DNA from: Gemmatimonadales bacterium
GTDB taxonomy: Bacteria > Gemmatimonadota > Gemmatimonadetes > Palauibacterales > Palauibacteraceae
Assembly (NCBI GenBank): GCA_030636765.1
Contig: DAOVWI010000003.1
Coordinates: forward strand, 1-43,932
Length of the DNA: 43,932 nucleotides
Reading direction: 5' to 3'
Shown here: positions 8,708 to 17,164 of the stretch, in pieces
Layout: each line of letters begins with the position of its first letter
How positions within the stretch are numbered: position 1 is the stretch's first letter
Notes under the pieces: model-generated
The model's database searches: none
What the model was told of the DNA's origin: nothing
What the model saw: the letters and a program-made list of their open reading frames with translations, nothing else
Position numbers and translations under genes: made by a program

Positions 8708-8841
8708 GTCGACCTCTCTCAGGGAAGGCGGAGGATCCCGGAGCGCGCATAAGTCGCTCCCGGATCCGGCGGGCCGTGGTGATGCAAGCGATTTGCGGGC
8801 GCGCGGAGGAACCTCCGCCTCCCCCACAAGAAAAGGTCGAC
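8708..8841 (-). repeat. ERIC/MITE-like imperfect palindrome, copy 2 (inverted)
   Basis: This 134-bp element is bounded by GTCGACCTCT and AGGTCGAC. Its reverse complement aligns along its full length with copy 1 at 6038-6173; the blocks GGAGGTTCCTCCGCGCGC and GGGAGCGACTTATGCGCGC are identical, and most differences lie near the ends and centre. The two copies face each other across the DUF3604 gene. Confidence 0.8.
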
Positions 8842-8856
8842 GTACGGACGGTCAGG

Positions 8857-10194
8857 CTAGTCGATCGGGAGGGTTGCGACCACGGTGCGGACGGTGCCGT
8901 CGGGGCCCGTGTCCGTCCACGCCAGGATCACGTCGTTGCCCAGCGCCGCCATGCGGGGAAAGCCGCTCGCCCGGCTCACGTCAGTGATGGCGACGGTCGC
9001 CGGAAGGCTCGCCTCGCCGTCCGGCCGGACACGCCGGGCCCTCACGTCGGCGCCCCGATCCGTGGTCTCGAGCCACACGACCAGCGCCGCCCCGTCCTTG
9101 AGCAGCATGACGTCGACGCGGCCCAGGGGTCTTCCCTCGTCCACCCGGCTCGGCTCGCCGAACGTCTTCCCTGCATCGCCGGAGAAGGCGACCTGCACCT
9201 TCGGCTCGTCGTTCGCGGCGGTGTACCACGCGACGGCGACCCGTTCTTTCTTCGCGGCGACCGCGGGGCCGTTCACGGGGCACGCGGGCATGTACCACCC
9301 ATCGGCGTGGATCGTGGAGGGAGCCGTCCATTCGCTCCCGACCAGGCGGACGACGGAGATGTCCCGGATCTCGCTCTCCGACCGATCCCGGTACACGAGG
9401 ACCGGCCCCTCGGAGGTGAGCGCGGCGGAGGTCTGACAACAGTCGCAGGAGCGGGCATCGAGGAGGGTCTGGCTTCCTGGGGCGCCATCGACGCCGATCT
9501 CCGCGTACCGGAGGGACATGTCGCCCTCGAGCGGTCCGCCCTCGGCCACCTCCGCGAAGTCTCGTCCGTCGAGCCACACGGCCGCCAGAGCGCCATCCGC
9601 CGCCGGGAAGAGGGATACGAAGCCGTGCTCCGTCAGAGTCCCGTCAACGTGGGGCGTCACGGGGTCGCTCCACGAAAGCCCCCCGTCTACGGAGCGGGCG
9701 ATCCGAACGCCGTACGCGTACGTGCCCGGACCCTCGCGCTGGAGCCAATGCGCCGCGAGAGTGCCGTCTGGGAGCTCCACGATGGACGGGAAGTCGGCCC
9801 AGTTCACGAAGAAGTCCTCGCCGCGCGCGATCGTGTGCGGCTCGCTCCACCCTGATGCGCTCAGCTCGGCCATCCGGACGGCATGGCCGCTCTCATCGGG
9901 CTCCTGCCAGCTCATGTAGACGGTGCCCTCGCGGCCTGCCCACAGGTAGGGCGTCATGCTGCCCCGGCCGGTCGGGGGTGGCACCTCCCGCAGCCCCGTG
10001 AAGGTGGACCCGAGCGCGGGGCCCTCGGTCTCGTCCGGGCCGTCGGCCCCGATCCGCCGTTCGCCAGAGGCTTCGCCGCTCGCCTCCGGCCCACACGAGA
10101 GGAGAGCGACGGAGGTCACGAGGATCGCCCCGGCTTGGCTGAGCGGTTGATTCACGGAGAAAAGGCACCTGCGGCACTTCCTGAAGAACGGCAT
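8857..10194 (-). CDS. BNR/sialidase-fold exported lipoprotein
   Basis: This 445-residue protein starts at ATG 10194 with a signal sequence ending in a lipobox 'SVALLSC', so it is probably membrane-anchored outside the cytoplasm. The body is a six-bladed-propeller-like repeat protein with Asp-box-type turns: 'SVDGGLSWSDP' and 'SGDAGKTFGEP'. A central cluster 'SCDCCQT' is distinctive and could bind a metal or form disulfides. It is annotated elsewhere as sialidase/exo-alpha-sialidase-like by fold, but I do not see enough catalytic detail (Arg triad, Tyr/Glu pair) to claim sialidase activity. A TTG start at 10230 in the same frame is possible but would lengthen the signal region. It reads toward the palindromic repeat and has no partner genes nearby. 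Confidence 0.8.
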   Translation of the reverse strand: MPFFRKCRRCLFSVNQPLSQAGAILVTSVALLSCGPEASGEASGERRIGADGPDETEGPALGSTFTGLREVPPPTGRGSMTPYLWAGREGTVYMSWQEPDESGHAVRMAELSASGWSEPHTIARGEDFFVNWADFPSIVELPDGTLAAHWLQREGPGTYAYGVRIARSVDGGLSWSDPVTPHVDGTLTEHGFVSLFPAADGALAAVWLDGRDFAEVAEGGPLEGDMSLRYAEIGVDGAPGSQTLLDARSCDCCQTSAALTSEGPVLVYRDRSESEIRDISVVRLVGSEWTAPSTIHADGWYMPACPVNGPAVAAKKERVAVAWYTAANDEPKVQVAFSGDAGKTFGEPSRVDEGRPLGRVDVMLLKDGAALVVWLETTDRGADVRARRVRPDGEASLPATVAITDVSRASGFPRMAALGNDVILAWTDTGPDGTVRTVVATLPID

Positions 10195-10259
10195 GGAGAA
10201 CAACTTGCCGGCAGCTGCCGTCGGCCGCAATCAGCGCGCGGGCTACACGGAGGGGGAGG

Positions 10260-11273
10260 TCAGCTCGCGTTGGCGGCGCGTGCGGTCGTCACTTCCTCCA
10301 TGGACCATGGGCCGGCGACGACCGCCCGGTTTCCGCCTTCCCGCTTCGCGGAGTACAGGGCGATGTCTGCCGCCAGAAGGAGATCGTCCTGGTCTTTCGT
10401 CGACGAGTTGGAGACGGCGATTCCGCAGCTCATCGTCACGGGAATGGCGAAGTTCCGATAGCGCGCGGCCACCGTCTCGAGCACCCGGTCCGCGAAGATG
10501 AGGGCGCCCTTCACGCTCTCGCCCGGAAGGAGGGCGAGGAACTCATCGCCGCCGAACCGGCCGCTGAGGTCCGAGCGGCGGGTGTTCATCTCGAGGGCCT
10601 GGGCGACAGCGCGGAGCACCTCGTCTCCGGCCTGGTGGCCCTCGGAGTCGTTGATCCTCTTGAAGTTGTCGATGTCCAGCAGGATGATCGCGCATGGCCG
10701 GCCGCGTGCTACTCCCGCGAACTCCTGTGCCAGGAAGAGCTCCAGCACGCGCCGGTTCGGCAGGCCCGTGAGGGGATCCGCGTAGGCGAGCTTCAGTGCG
10801 TCGGCCGTCGTCCTTCGGTGCGCTTCGGAGACGAGACCCGCGCCCAGGCTGACGCCGATGAGGACGGCCGTGACGCCGCCGACCAACCACCAGGCCACCG
10901 GCTGGGTGAGCAGGAGGGAGATGCCCACCTCGAGGGCGGCGAGGAGAATCATCGTCGCCACCAGGGAAATCGTTGCGCCCCGCCAGCCCTTGTAGTAGGC
11001 CAAGAGGAACGCCGGGATGAGGGCGAGCAGCCAGACGAGAGCGGAGTAGTCGCCCATCGACTCCGGCCACAGGAGGCTGGCGGTTGCAGCCGCGGCGAGG
11101 GAGAGGGAGCTCAGGACGAGCGCCTTCGTCGGCACTCGACCCGGAAGGATGTTGACGGCCGACGTCAGCGGGCCCTCGACTTCGCTCCCGCCCCATGAGG
11201 GTGAGTCGGGCACGCCGACCGCTCCCCCGCGCATCGACCCTCGGTCCGCCAGCTGCCTATAAGATGTATTCAT
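10260..11273 (-). CDS. Membrane-bound GGDEF diguanylate cyclase
   Basis: This 337-residue protein makes cyclic di-GMP from two GTP. Four hydrophobic segments fill roughly residues 45-145 (e.g. 'YSALVWLLALIPAFLLAYY', 'VAWWLVGGVTAVLIGVSLGAGLV'). A cytoplasmic GGDEF domain follows: 'DPLTGLPNRR', 'ILLDIDNFKRINDSEGHQAGDEVL', and the active site 'RFGGDEFLALL'. Five residues before GGDEF is 'RRSD', a fit to the RxxD inhibitory I-site, so product feedback is expected. ATG 11273 follows AGGTCAAGG; the longer frame to 11330 lacks support. No recognisable sensory domain other than the membrane part is present. The stop is 65 bases from the sialidase-like gene start, so the two may be co-transcribed. Confidence 0.92.
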   Translation of the reverse strand: MNTSYRQLADRGSMRGGAVGVPDSPSWGGSEVEGPLTSAVNILPGRVPTKALVLSSLSLAAAATASLLWPESMGDYSALVWLLALIPAFLLAYYKGWRGATISLVATMILLAALEVGISLLLTQPVAWWLVGGVTAVLIGVSLGAGLVSEAHRRTTADALKLAYADPLTGLPNRRVLELFLAQEFAGVARGRPCAIILLDIDNFKRINDSEGHQAGDEVLRAVAQALEMNTRRSDLSGRFGGDEFLALLPGESVKGALIFADRVLETVAARYRNFAIPVTMSCGIAVSNSSTKDQDDLLLAADIALYSAKREGGNRAVVAGPWSMEEVTTARAANAS

Positions 11274-11602
11274 CCTTGACCTGATTGCATTCAAACCATG
11301 GCCTTTGGCGAATCCGGCCGGCGGCCGCACGGGCGACCAGCCGGCGCCTCATGCGCCATTGCGTACGGTCGTACTCCGTTGTGCGTTCACGGCTTAACCT
11401 GTTTTCGCGGGTTGTACCGGTCGCCGCTCCCGCCGTAGCGATGCACGACACATGAGTGCACTTTCGGTGCCGGACGGTGTAGCGAGCGAGGTTCCGTACG
11501 GAAGCGCAGGGTGCAAAGCGGAAACCCGGCCGGCCGCAACGCTGTTCTTGATGGCGGTGCGGCGGGTCAACACCGGGCGTAAGAGACGCGTGGGAGCGAA
11601 CT
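11274..11602. other. 329-bp divergent intergenic region
   Basis: This region separates the minus-strand GGDEF gene from the plus-strand TlpA-like gene and must hold promoters for both. I could not pick out a convincing -35/-10 pair. Short ORFs on both strands lack protein-like composition. No riboswitch consensus could be matched by eye. Confidence 0.4.
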
Positions 11603-12214
11603 TTGAGCAGCACGGGTAGATCGAAGGGTCTGTTGTGGGCCGTGGCGGTGCTCGTCGGCATCGGGGGCCTGGTCGTCGCGTTTTCCGGCGGCTTGATGCG
11701 TTCCGCGGGCGCGGAGGCTGGAGGGGCTCCATCGCGTTGGCTCGAGGTGGAGGCGCCCGTGGCCGAGTTCGCTACGCTGGACGGCGGAATGGCCTCCCTG
11801 GCGGATTACCGAGGGCAGGTCGTGATCCTCAACATGTGGGGCACCTGGTGCCCGCCGTGCCGGCGCGAGATACCGGAGCTCGTCCACCTGCAGGAGGCAC
11901 TGATCGGCCGGGGAGCGACGGTGGTCAGCATCGCCGTGGACTCGGGAACGGAGGAGGGCATTCGGAACTTCGCCGACGAGTTCGGGATGAACTACCCGAT
12001 CTGGATCGCGGGCACGGACGCCGTCGTCTCGCACTTCCACGCGATCGGGTTTCCGTTTTCCCTCTTGATCGATCGGGAGGGGCTCATCCGGAAGGAGTAC
12101 CTGGGGCCTCAGACCTACGAGTCGCTGCTCGCCGATGCTGACGTATGGATCAACGGTGGGAGCGACGTGGACACGCCGACGTACACTCCGGTGTCGGCGG
12201 TCGGTTCGAAGTAG
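11603..12214 (+). CDS. TlpA/ResA-like membrane-anchored thiol-disulfide oxidoreductase
   Basis: At 203 residues the protein has one N-terminal membrane anchor ('LLWAVAVLVGIGGLVVAFSGG') and a periplasmic thioredoxin fold with the redox motif 'GTWCPPCRREIPEL'. The AhpC/TSA-like pattern 'FSLLIDREGLIRKEYLG' includes the cis-Pro loop region at 'GFPFSLL'. Family members reduce disulfides for cytochrome c maturation or related envelope chemistry. The start is TTG 11603, seven bases after GGGAG; no ATG is available before the anchor. The 3' end overlaps the opposite-strand TonB receptor by 100 bases, so its last 30 or so residues ('GGSDVDTPTYTP..') are shared antisense sequence and may be a run-on tail. 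Confidence 0.88.
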   Translation: MSSTGRSKGLLWAVAVLVGIGGLVVAFSGGLMRSAGAEAGGAPSRWLEVEAPVAEFATLDGGMASLADYRGQVVILNMWGTWCPPCRREIPELVHLQEALIGRGATVVSIAVDSGTEEGIRNFADEFGMNYPIWIAGTDAVVSHFHAIGFPFSLLIDREGLIRKEYLGPQTYESLLADADVWINGGSDVDTPTYTPVSAVGSK

Positions 12215-14295
12215 CGTCCGCCGAACGCGTTCGGCACTACCGAACCGTTGTACCGGGTCGAGAAGAGGTTGTCCACGCCGACGTAGGGCAGGAGCTCCCA
12301 CCCCCCCGGCCGCACGCGGGCGGACAGCCGCAGGTCGACCACCGCGTAGGACCAGTTGAACGCCGTGTTGGCGTCGTTCACGGCGAACGCGTCCACCCAG
12401 CGAAGCCGTCCAACCGCCAGCCACCCCTCCCGGGCATAGGAGAGCTCCAGGTCCAGCTGGTGCACGGGCACGCCCGGCTCTCGGTTCCCCGAGAAGTCCC
12501 CTTCGATGGTCTCGAACTGCTCGAGGATGAAGTCCTGATACGTGTAGGCGAGCCGGGCATCCAGTCCCGGCAAGGCCGTCCAGACTCCCTGCAACTCGAT
12601 CCCTCGGCGCGTCACCTCACCGGCGTTTCGGAAGAACACTTGCTCACCGGGCCCCTGGAACGGGAGGATCGCGTCGTCCACGTCGGACACGTACACGGCG
12701 AAGTCGTACGTAACTCGTGAACGGACTATTTGGCCCTTCGCGCCGATGGAGAAGCTCAGCGTCGTCTCCGGCCCGAGGAGCGGGTTGAAGCCACCCTCGC
12801 CGGTGGGCCGGTTGGACAGCTCACTGGTCGTCGGCGTCTGAAAGGCCGTGGCGACGTTCGCGTAGAGGTTGACCGATGGCGCCGCGGCCAGGTCGATCCC
12901 CAGCATCGGGCTGAAGTGCGTGAACGTCCGGGTTCCCGAGTCGTCGCCGTCATCCAGCAGCCGGTCCGTGGCCCGGAAGTCGTAGAGGTCGAAGCGGCCG
13001 CCCGCGGTCAGGCGTACTCGCCGGCTGGGCGCGTACGCCAGCTCGACGAAGGGCCCGATCGCCACGACTTCCTCGCGCTGGTCCACGAGGACCGCGCCCT
13101 CCCGTGCGCGCCCACCCTCCTCGCCCACTCCCAGGTTCTCGAACTCCTCCCTGTCATCGCCCAGGTAGGAGATGTCGGTACCCGCGACCCATGTGATGGG
13201 AGTTCGTCCGATGCGCTCTCCCTCCTCGTAGGTCGCCCGCAGGCCGCCGGAGAAACGGCCGAGGGCGATGATCCGGCCCGGGATGGGGTTCCAGACGTCC
13301 CGCACCAGCCCCCATCCGGAGATCTGAAGCGTGCGGCCCTCCGAGAGCTCTCCCTCCAGCGCGACGCCGAACTGTCCCTGCTGGATCTCCTTGCCGGCGC
13401 CCTGTGCGATGATGAAAGGTCTCACGAAGCGAGGCCGGTCCCGCGCGTCCTCTTCGTTCAGCGAGCTCGGGTTCTCGGCGAAGGGCATCGAGAAGAAGCT
13501 CCCGGTGCCGCGCAGCTCGAACCGCCGTGAGAGCGGGACGCGCGTCGTCACGTACAGCCGGTAGAACTCCGCCTCGCCGTACTCGCGAAAGCCGGTCCAG
13601 TGCGTGCCCTCGAAGTCGGCCAGGTACCCTGTGCTCCCCGCGGTGCCGGACAGCTTCACCCGGGCCATGGCGTATCCGTAGGCGCCGACGGCCGCTTGCG
13701 GCCGCATGGTGAGCGGGGTCGGAGGGAAGTCCTCGGTCTGGAAGCTGATGACGCCCCCGGCGGCGTTTCCGTACAGGGACGACGCGGGTCCGCGAATCAC
13801 CTCGGTCCGGCCCACCGCCAGGAGATCCAGGTTGCTCAGGGTCGCCTGGCCGTCCGGAAGCGTGAGCGGAATGCCGTCGGCGATGATCATGATCCCGCGG
13901 ACGCCGAACTGGGCCCGGGCCCCCGCGCCACGGATCATCACCCTGTCACCCAGGGAGAAGTTCTGCCGGTTCTGCACGGTGACGCCCGGCACTCCCCGCA
14001 GCGCCTGGTCGAGCGACAGGCCGCGCTCGCCGCGCTGGATTCGCTCGCCCGGGACGAGGGAGAGCGCGTACGGGACCCGCGCCCAGTCCCGGCTCGAGCG
14101 GGTGACGGTCACGCGCAGATCCTCGAGCCGGTAGCCCGGGGGCACGTCGAGCGTGTCGGCCTGGGCCTCGAGGGTGTCAGCCTGGGTCCCGTGCGGATCC
14201 GCCTGGGCCGCGTGCGCTTCCGCGGGCGGGATGGCGACGGCGACCAGGAGGGTCGCCGCTGTCGAAAAGGGCCGGAGGGGCCCGAGGCGGATCAA
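12115..14295 (-). CDS. TonB-dependent outer-membrane receptor
   Basis: About 726 residues from TTG 14295, whose TTGA overlaps the stop of the ABC exporter gene. The signal peptide 'TAATLLVAVAIPPAEAHA' precedes a plug domain with 'GLSLDQALRGVPGVTVQNR', 'DRVMIRGAGARAQFGVRGI', 'IADGIPLTLPDGQ' and 'EVIRGPASSLYGNAAGGVI'. A 22-strand-type barrel follows, ending near 'GRYFEPTADTGVYVGVSTSL'. The plug resembles iron-siderophore/FecA-like receptors, but the ligand is inferred only at class level. The ORF track's 1385-residue call fuses this gene to a shadow of the ABC gene and is wrong upstream of 14295. The C-terminus runs about 15 residues past the last barrel strand into the antisense of the TlpA-like gene. 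Confidence 0.88.
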   Translation of the reverse strand: MIRLGPLRPFSTAATLLVAVAIPPAEAHAAQADPHGTQADTLEAQADTLDVPPGYRLEDLRVTVTRSSRDWARVPYALSLVPGERIQRGERGLSLDQALRGVPGVTVQNRQNFSLGDRVMIRGAGARAQFGVRGIMIIADGIPLTLPDGQATLSNLDLLAVGRTEVIRGPASSLYGNAAGGVISFQTEDFPPTPLTMRPQAAVGAYGYAMARVKLSGTAGSTGYLADFEGTHWTGFREYGEAEFYRLYVTTRVPLSRRFELRGTGSFFSMPFAENPSSLNEEDARDRPRFVRPFIIAQGAGKEIQQGQFGVALEGELSEGRTLQISGWGLVRDVWNPIPGRIIALGRFSGGLRATYEEGERIGRTPITWVAGTDISYLGDDREEFENLGVGEEGGRAREGAVLVDQREEVVAIGPFVELAYAPSRRVRLTAGGRFDLYDFRATDRLLDDGDDSGTRTFTHFSPMLGIDLAAAPSVNLYANVATAFQTPTTSELSNRPTGEGGFNPLLGPETTLSFSIGAKGQIVRSRVTYDFAVYVSDVDDAILPFQGPGEQVFFRNAGEVTRRGIELQGVWTALPGLDARLAYTYQDFILEQFETIEGDFSGNREPGVPVHQLDLELSYAREGWLAVGRLRWVDAFAVNDANTAFNWSYAVVDLRLSARVRPGGWELLPYVGVDNLFSTRYNGSVVPNAFGGRYFEPTADTGVYVGVSTSLPPLIHTSASASSDS

Positions 14296-16001
14296 GCCAC
14301 CGGGTCGAGGACGAGCTGTCCGCGGTAGAGGCGGGCGTACAGGCCGTCCTGCACGAGCAGCTCCTCGTGCGGGCCGTCCTCCACGATGCGGCCGGCTTCG
14401 AGGACCAAGAGACGGTCGGCCCGCAGCACGGTCCGGAGGCGGTGGGCGATGATCAACGTCGTGCGTCCCTGCATCAGGGTCGTCAGCGCTTCCTCGACGA
14501 GCCGCTCGCTCTCCGTGTCGAGGCTGCTCGTCGCCTCGTCCAGGATGAGGATGCCGGGGGCCTTGAGCACAACGCGTGCGATCGCGAGACGTTGGCGCTG
14601 GCCTCCGGACAGACGCACCCCCCGCTCGCCCACGAGCGTCTCGTAGCGATTCGGCAGGCGCTCGATGAACTCGTGCGCGTACGCCGCCCGAGCCGCTTCC
14701 TCGACCTCCTCCGCCGTGGCGCCCGTCCGGCCGTAGGCGATGTTCTCGTACACGGTTCCCGAGAAGAGGGTGGGTTCCTGTGGCACGAAGCCGATCGATC
14801 CCCGGAGGTCCGCCAGGCGCACGTCCCGGATGTCCAGGCCGTTCCATGTGATTCGGCCCCTTTCGGGATCCCAGAATCGAAGGACGAGCGCGGCGAACGT
14901 GGACTTGCCGGCGCCACTCGGCCCGACGAGGGCGACGACCTCGCCCTGCCGCAGCGTGGCGGTGACTCCGCGGAGCGCCCACGGCTCTTCCGGTCCGTAC
15001 CGGAAACTGACATCCTCGAAGGCGATCTCGGGGATCTCCAGCGTGGGGATCGGGGCCGGCTCCGGCGGGTCGGCGATCTCCGGGCGCTGCTCCAGGAGGT
15101 CGAAGACACGGCGCGCCGCTCCCTGGGCCTGCTGGTACGAGCCCCAGAGTGAGGCCATGGCCGTGATCGCGGCGGCGACCTGGACGGCGTAGAGGAGGAA
15201 GGAGACGAGCTCGCCCGCGGTAATCTGGCCCGCCAGCACGAGACGGCCGCCCTGCCAGAGGACGACCACGATCCCCCCGAAGGCGACGAACGCGAGAATG
15301 CCAAAGAACAGCCCCCGGGCGAAGGCGCGGCTGATGGCGGCGCGCAGCGACGCATCGATGCGCGCGCCGTAGCGAGCCGCCTCCCACGCCTCCCGGACGA
15401 AGCTCTGCACGATGGGGATCTGGCCGAGGGCCTCCTCGGCCACCGCGTTGGCCTCGGCAATCCGATCCTGCACCTCCGTCGATTTGCGCCGGACGTAGCG
15501 GCCAAAGGCTATGGCGATAAAAACGACCAGCGGCGCGACCGCCGCCGTCGTCACCATGAGCTGCGGGTGCAGGAACGCGAGCAGCGTGAGCGCGCCGACC
15601 AGGTACATCGCCTGCCGCAACAGCTCCGCGATCTGGTGGCCGAGCACCGCCTGGAGGGTCGAGCAATCGGAGGTGAGCCGGCTCGTCAGCTCTCCCGAAG
15701 TGCGCTCCGTGAAGAAGCCTGGGGAAAGGTCGAGGAAGTGGCTGAACAGGTTCTTTCGAAGGCGCGCGATCACCTGCTCCCCGGTCGCGCCGAGCAGGTA
15801 GACCTCGAAGAAGTTCAGCACGCCCTTGATCGCGAACAGCCCGAGCAGGCCGAGGGCGATGGCGTTCAGATTGTAGAGGTTCCGCGTGACGAACGCGGCG
15901 TCCATCAAGTACCGTACGACGAGTGGGAAGGCGAGCCCGATCGCCGAGCTGAACACCAGGGCCACCATGGCCCCCGCTACCTTTCCCCGATGGGGGCGCA
16001 C
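14292..16001 (-). CDS. ABC exporter, fused membrane and ATPase domains (ABCB/MsbA type)
   Basis: From GTG 16001 the product is 569 residues: a six-TM exporter domain (to about 310) and an ATPase. The ATPase has Walker A 'GPSGAGKST', Q-loop 'IGFVPQEPTLFSGT', signature 'VRLSGGQRQRLAIARV', Walker B 'ILILDEATSSLD' and H-loop 'IIAHRLRTV'. Such half-transporters dimerise to export lipids, drugs or peptides. The true start is uncertain. Upstream in-frame codons encode 'FSLFAIRKLAPL', which is exactly the N-terminal pattern expected of this family, so GTG 16001 is probably internal. An in-frame ATA at 16082, seven bases after GGAGG, would give 596 residues. The gene is coupled by TTGA to the TonB receptor and divergent from ctaA. 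Confidence 0.9.
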   Translation of the reverse strand: MRPHRGKVAGAMVALVFSSAIGLAFPLVVRYLMDAAFVTRNLYNLNAIALGLLGLFAIKGVLNFFEVYLLGATGEQVIARLRKNLFSHFLDLSPGFFTERTSGELTSRLTSDCSTLQAVLGHQIAELLRQAMYLVGALTLLAFLHPQLMVTTAAVAPLVVFIAIAFGRYVRRKSTEVQDRIAEANAVAEEALGQIPIVQSFVREAWEAARYGARIDASLRAAISRAFARGLFFGILAFVAFGGIVVVLWQGGRLVLAGQITAGELVSFLLYAVQVAAAITAMASLWGSYQQAQGAARRVFDLLEQRPEIADPPEPAPIPTLEIPEIAFEDVSFRYGPEEPWALRGVTATLRQGEVVALVGPSGAGKSTFAALVLRFWDPERGRITWNGLDIRDVRLADLRGSIGFVPQEPTLFSGTVYENIAYGRTGATAEEVEEAARAAYAHEFIERLPNRYETLVGERGVRLSGGQRQRLAIARVVLKAPGILILDEATSSLDTESERLVEEALTTLMQGRTTLIIAHRLRTVLRADRLLVLEAGRIVEDGPHEELLVQDGLYARLYRGQLVLDPVA

Positions 16002-16204
16002 AAGCGGCGCCAGCTTGCGGATGGCGAACAGGGAAAAGCGTCGTCGTCCCCTCTCGTGGCGCTGTCCGGTATTCGCCTCTATCTTCCCGCCTCCCGTGGG
16101 TGTGAGGTCCGCGCGAGCCCGACCGGGGCCGGCGCGATCGTGGCCACCTGCCCGCGCAAGCCCGGAACGGGCCCGCGCTTCGTCGATCGTCCGCCAATTG
16201 ATCC

Positions 16205-17119
16205 ATGAACGAGACGACCCGCAACGATACCCGTCGCTGGGGCAGGCTCGCCGCCGCCGCGGCCGTGGCCACCTACGCCCTGATCGTGTTCGGAGGGATC
16301 GTCCGGATCACGGGCAGCGGCATGGGGTGCGGCGACGACTGGCCGCTCTGCGACGGCCGGCTGATCCCACCGATGGACCTGGAGACGATGATCGAGTACG
16401 GCCACCGGTTGGCGGCGGCCGCGGTGAGCGTGCTCGTTGTTCTGCTGGCGGGCCTCGCCTGGTGGCCCGCCCGCCCGCCGGCCTGGAGGCCGCTCCGGCG
16501 GATCGGGGCCCTGGCGCTCGTGATTCTGATCGTGCAGGTGCTGCTAGGGGCCGTGACCGTGTGGCTCGAGCTCCCGCCGAGCAGCGTCGTGCTTCACTTC
16601 GGCACCGGACTGGCGCTCCTCGCCGTGTTGAGCGTCGGTGGGTGCGTGGGGCTGATGGGAGGGTCGCGAAGCGCCCGGCGAAACGACGAGGCGACGCGCT
16701 GGGCCGCCGCCCTCGCCCTCTCCGCCTTCGGGGTCGCCCTGCTCGGAGCCCTGGTGGCAAACCTGGATGCGGGGCCGGCATGCCTAGGCTTTCCGGCGTG
16801 CAACGGCTCGTGGCTCCCGCCGGGCGGCGGCCTCGTGCAGGTGCACTGGATGCACCGCCTGGCGGCCTACATGCTCTTCGCGCTCCTGGCGGCGTTCCCG
16901 TTCCTCGTGCGGCGGTGGCGGCCCGCGGAGCGGCCGGCCCTCGTCGCGGCCTGGCTCGGGCTGCTGTTGGGCGTCGCGCAGATCGTGGTGGCCGCGGCGA
17001 TGGTCCTCACCCTCTTTCCTGGAGCCTTGCGGGTGGCGCACCTGGCGGCGGGCGCCGCCCTCGTGGCGGTGCTGGTGGTGGCGGCGTGGCTGGTGGCGCG
17101 GCCGAGCGACGTGGCCTAG
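16205..17119 (+). CDS. ctaA: Heme A synthase, COX15/CtaA family
   Basis: This 304-residue, eight-TM protein oxidises the heme O methyl group to make heme A for aa3-type cytochrome oxidase. Diagnostic pieces are 'IVFGGIVRITGSGMGCGDDWPLCDG', 'YGHRLAAAAVSV' with an axial His, 'GAVTVWLELPPSSVVLHFGTGL', and in the second half 'DAGPACLGFPACNGSW' and 'VHWMHRLAAYM'. The paired Cys residues in the loops and the conserved His residues are present. ATG 16205 has only a weak ribosome site. It is divergent from the ABC exporter. Its presence implies an aerobic respiratory chain with heme A. Confidence 0.93.
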   Translation: MNETTRNDTRRWGRLAAAAAVATYALIVFGGIVRITGSGMGCGDDWPLCDGRLIPPMDLETMIEYGHRLAAAAVSVLVVLLAGLAWWPARPPAWRPLRRIGALALVILIVQVLLGAVTVWLELPPSSVVLHFGTGLALLAVLSVGGCVGLMGGSRSARRNDEATRWAAALALSAFGVALLGALVANLDAGPACLGFPACNGSWLPPGGGLVQVHWMHRLAAYMLFALLAAFPFLVRRWRPAERPALVAAWLGLLLGVAQIVVAAAMVLTLFPGALRVAHLAAGAALVAVLVVAAWLVARPSDVA

Positions 17120-17164
17120 CAAGGTCTCGCGACGACGAGCCTGCCAGCGGCCGAGCGACGTGGC
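17098..17164. repeat. 18-bp direct repeat at the ctaA/tnaA convergent ends
   Basis: GCGGCCGAGCGACGTGGC occurs at 17098-17115 (end of ctaA) and again at 17147-17164, reaching the stop of the opposite-strand tryptophanase gene. The copies are 49 bases apart start to start, which points to a local duplication of the gene end. Confidence 0.8.

Larger units (their letters stand above)
8388..8856. other. 469-bp gap between convergent genes: terminator, orphan palindrome, repeat copy 2
   Basis: The gap contains the stem-loop at 8441-8479, the AT-rich palindrome CTACT-GTTAT-AGTAG at 8604-8618, and the second palindromic element at 8708-8841. The short ORFs across it look like noise. Confidence 0.6.

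Noticed and set aside
8704-9855. 383-residue plus-strand ORF
   Set aside because: Shadow of the sialidase-fold gene on the minus strand, and it starts inside the palindromic repeat.
11440-11600. Possible cobalamin or c-di-GMP riboswitch before the TlpA-like gene
   Set aside because: Fragments such as GGTGCAAAGC are suggestive, but I could not place the conserved core or helices of either class.
14296-16272. N-terminal part of the 1385-residue ORF fused to the TonB receptor
   Set aside because: It is the out-of-frame shadow of the ABC exporter; the receptor's signal peptide begins at 14295.
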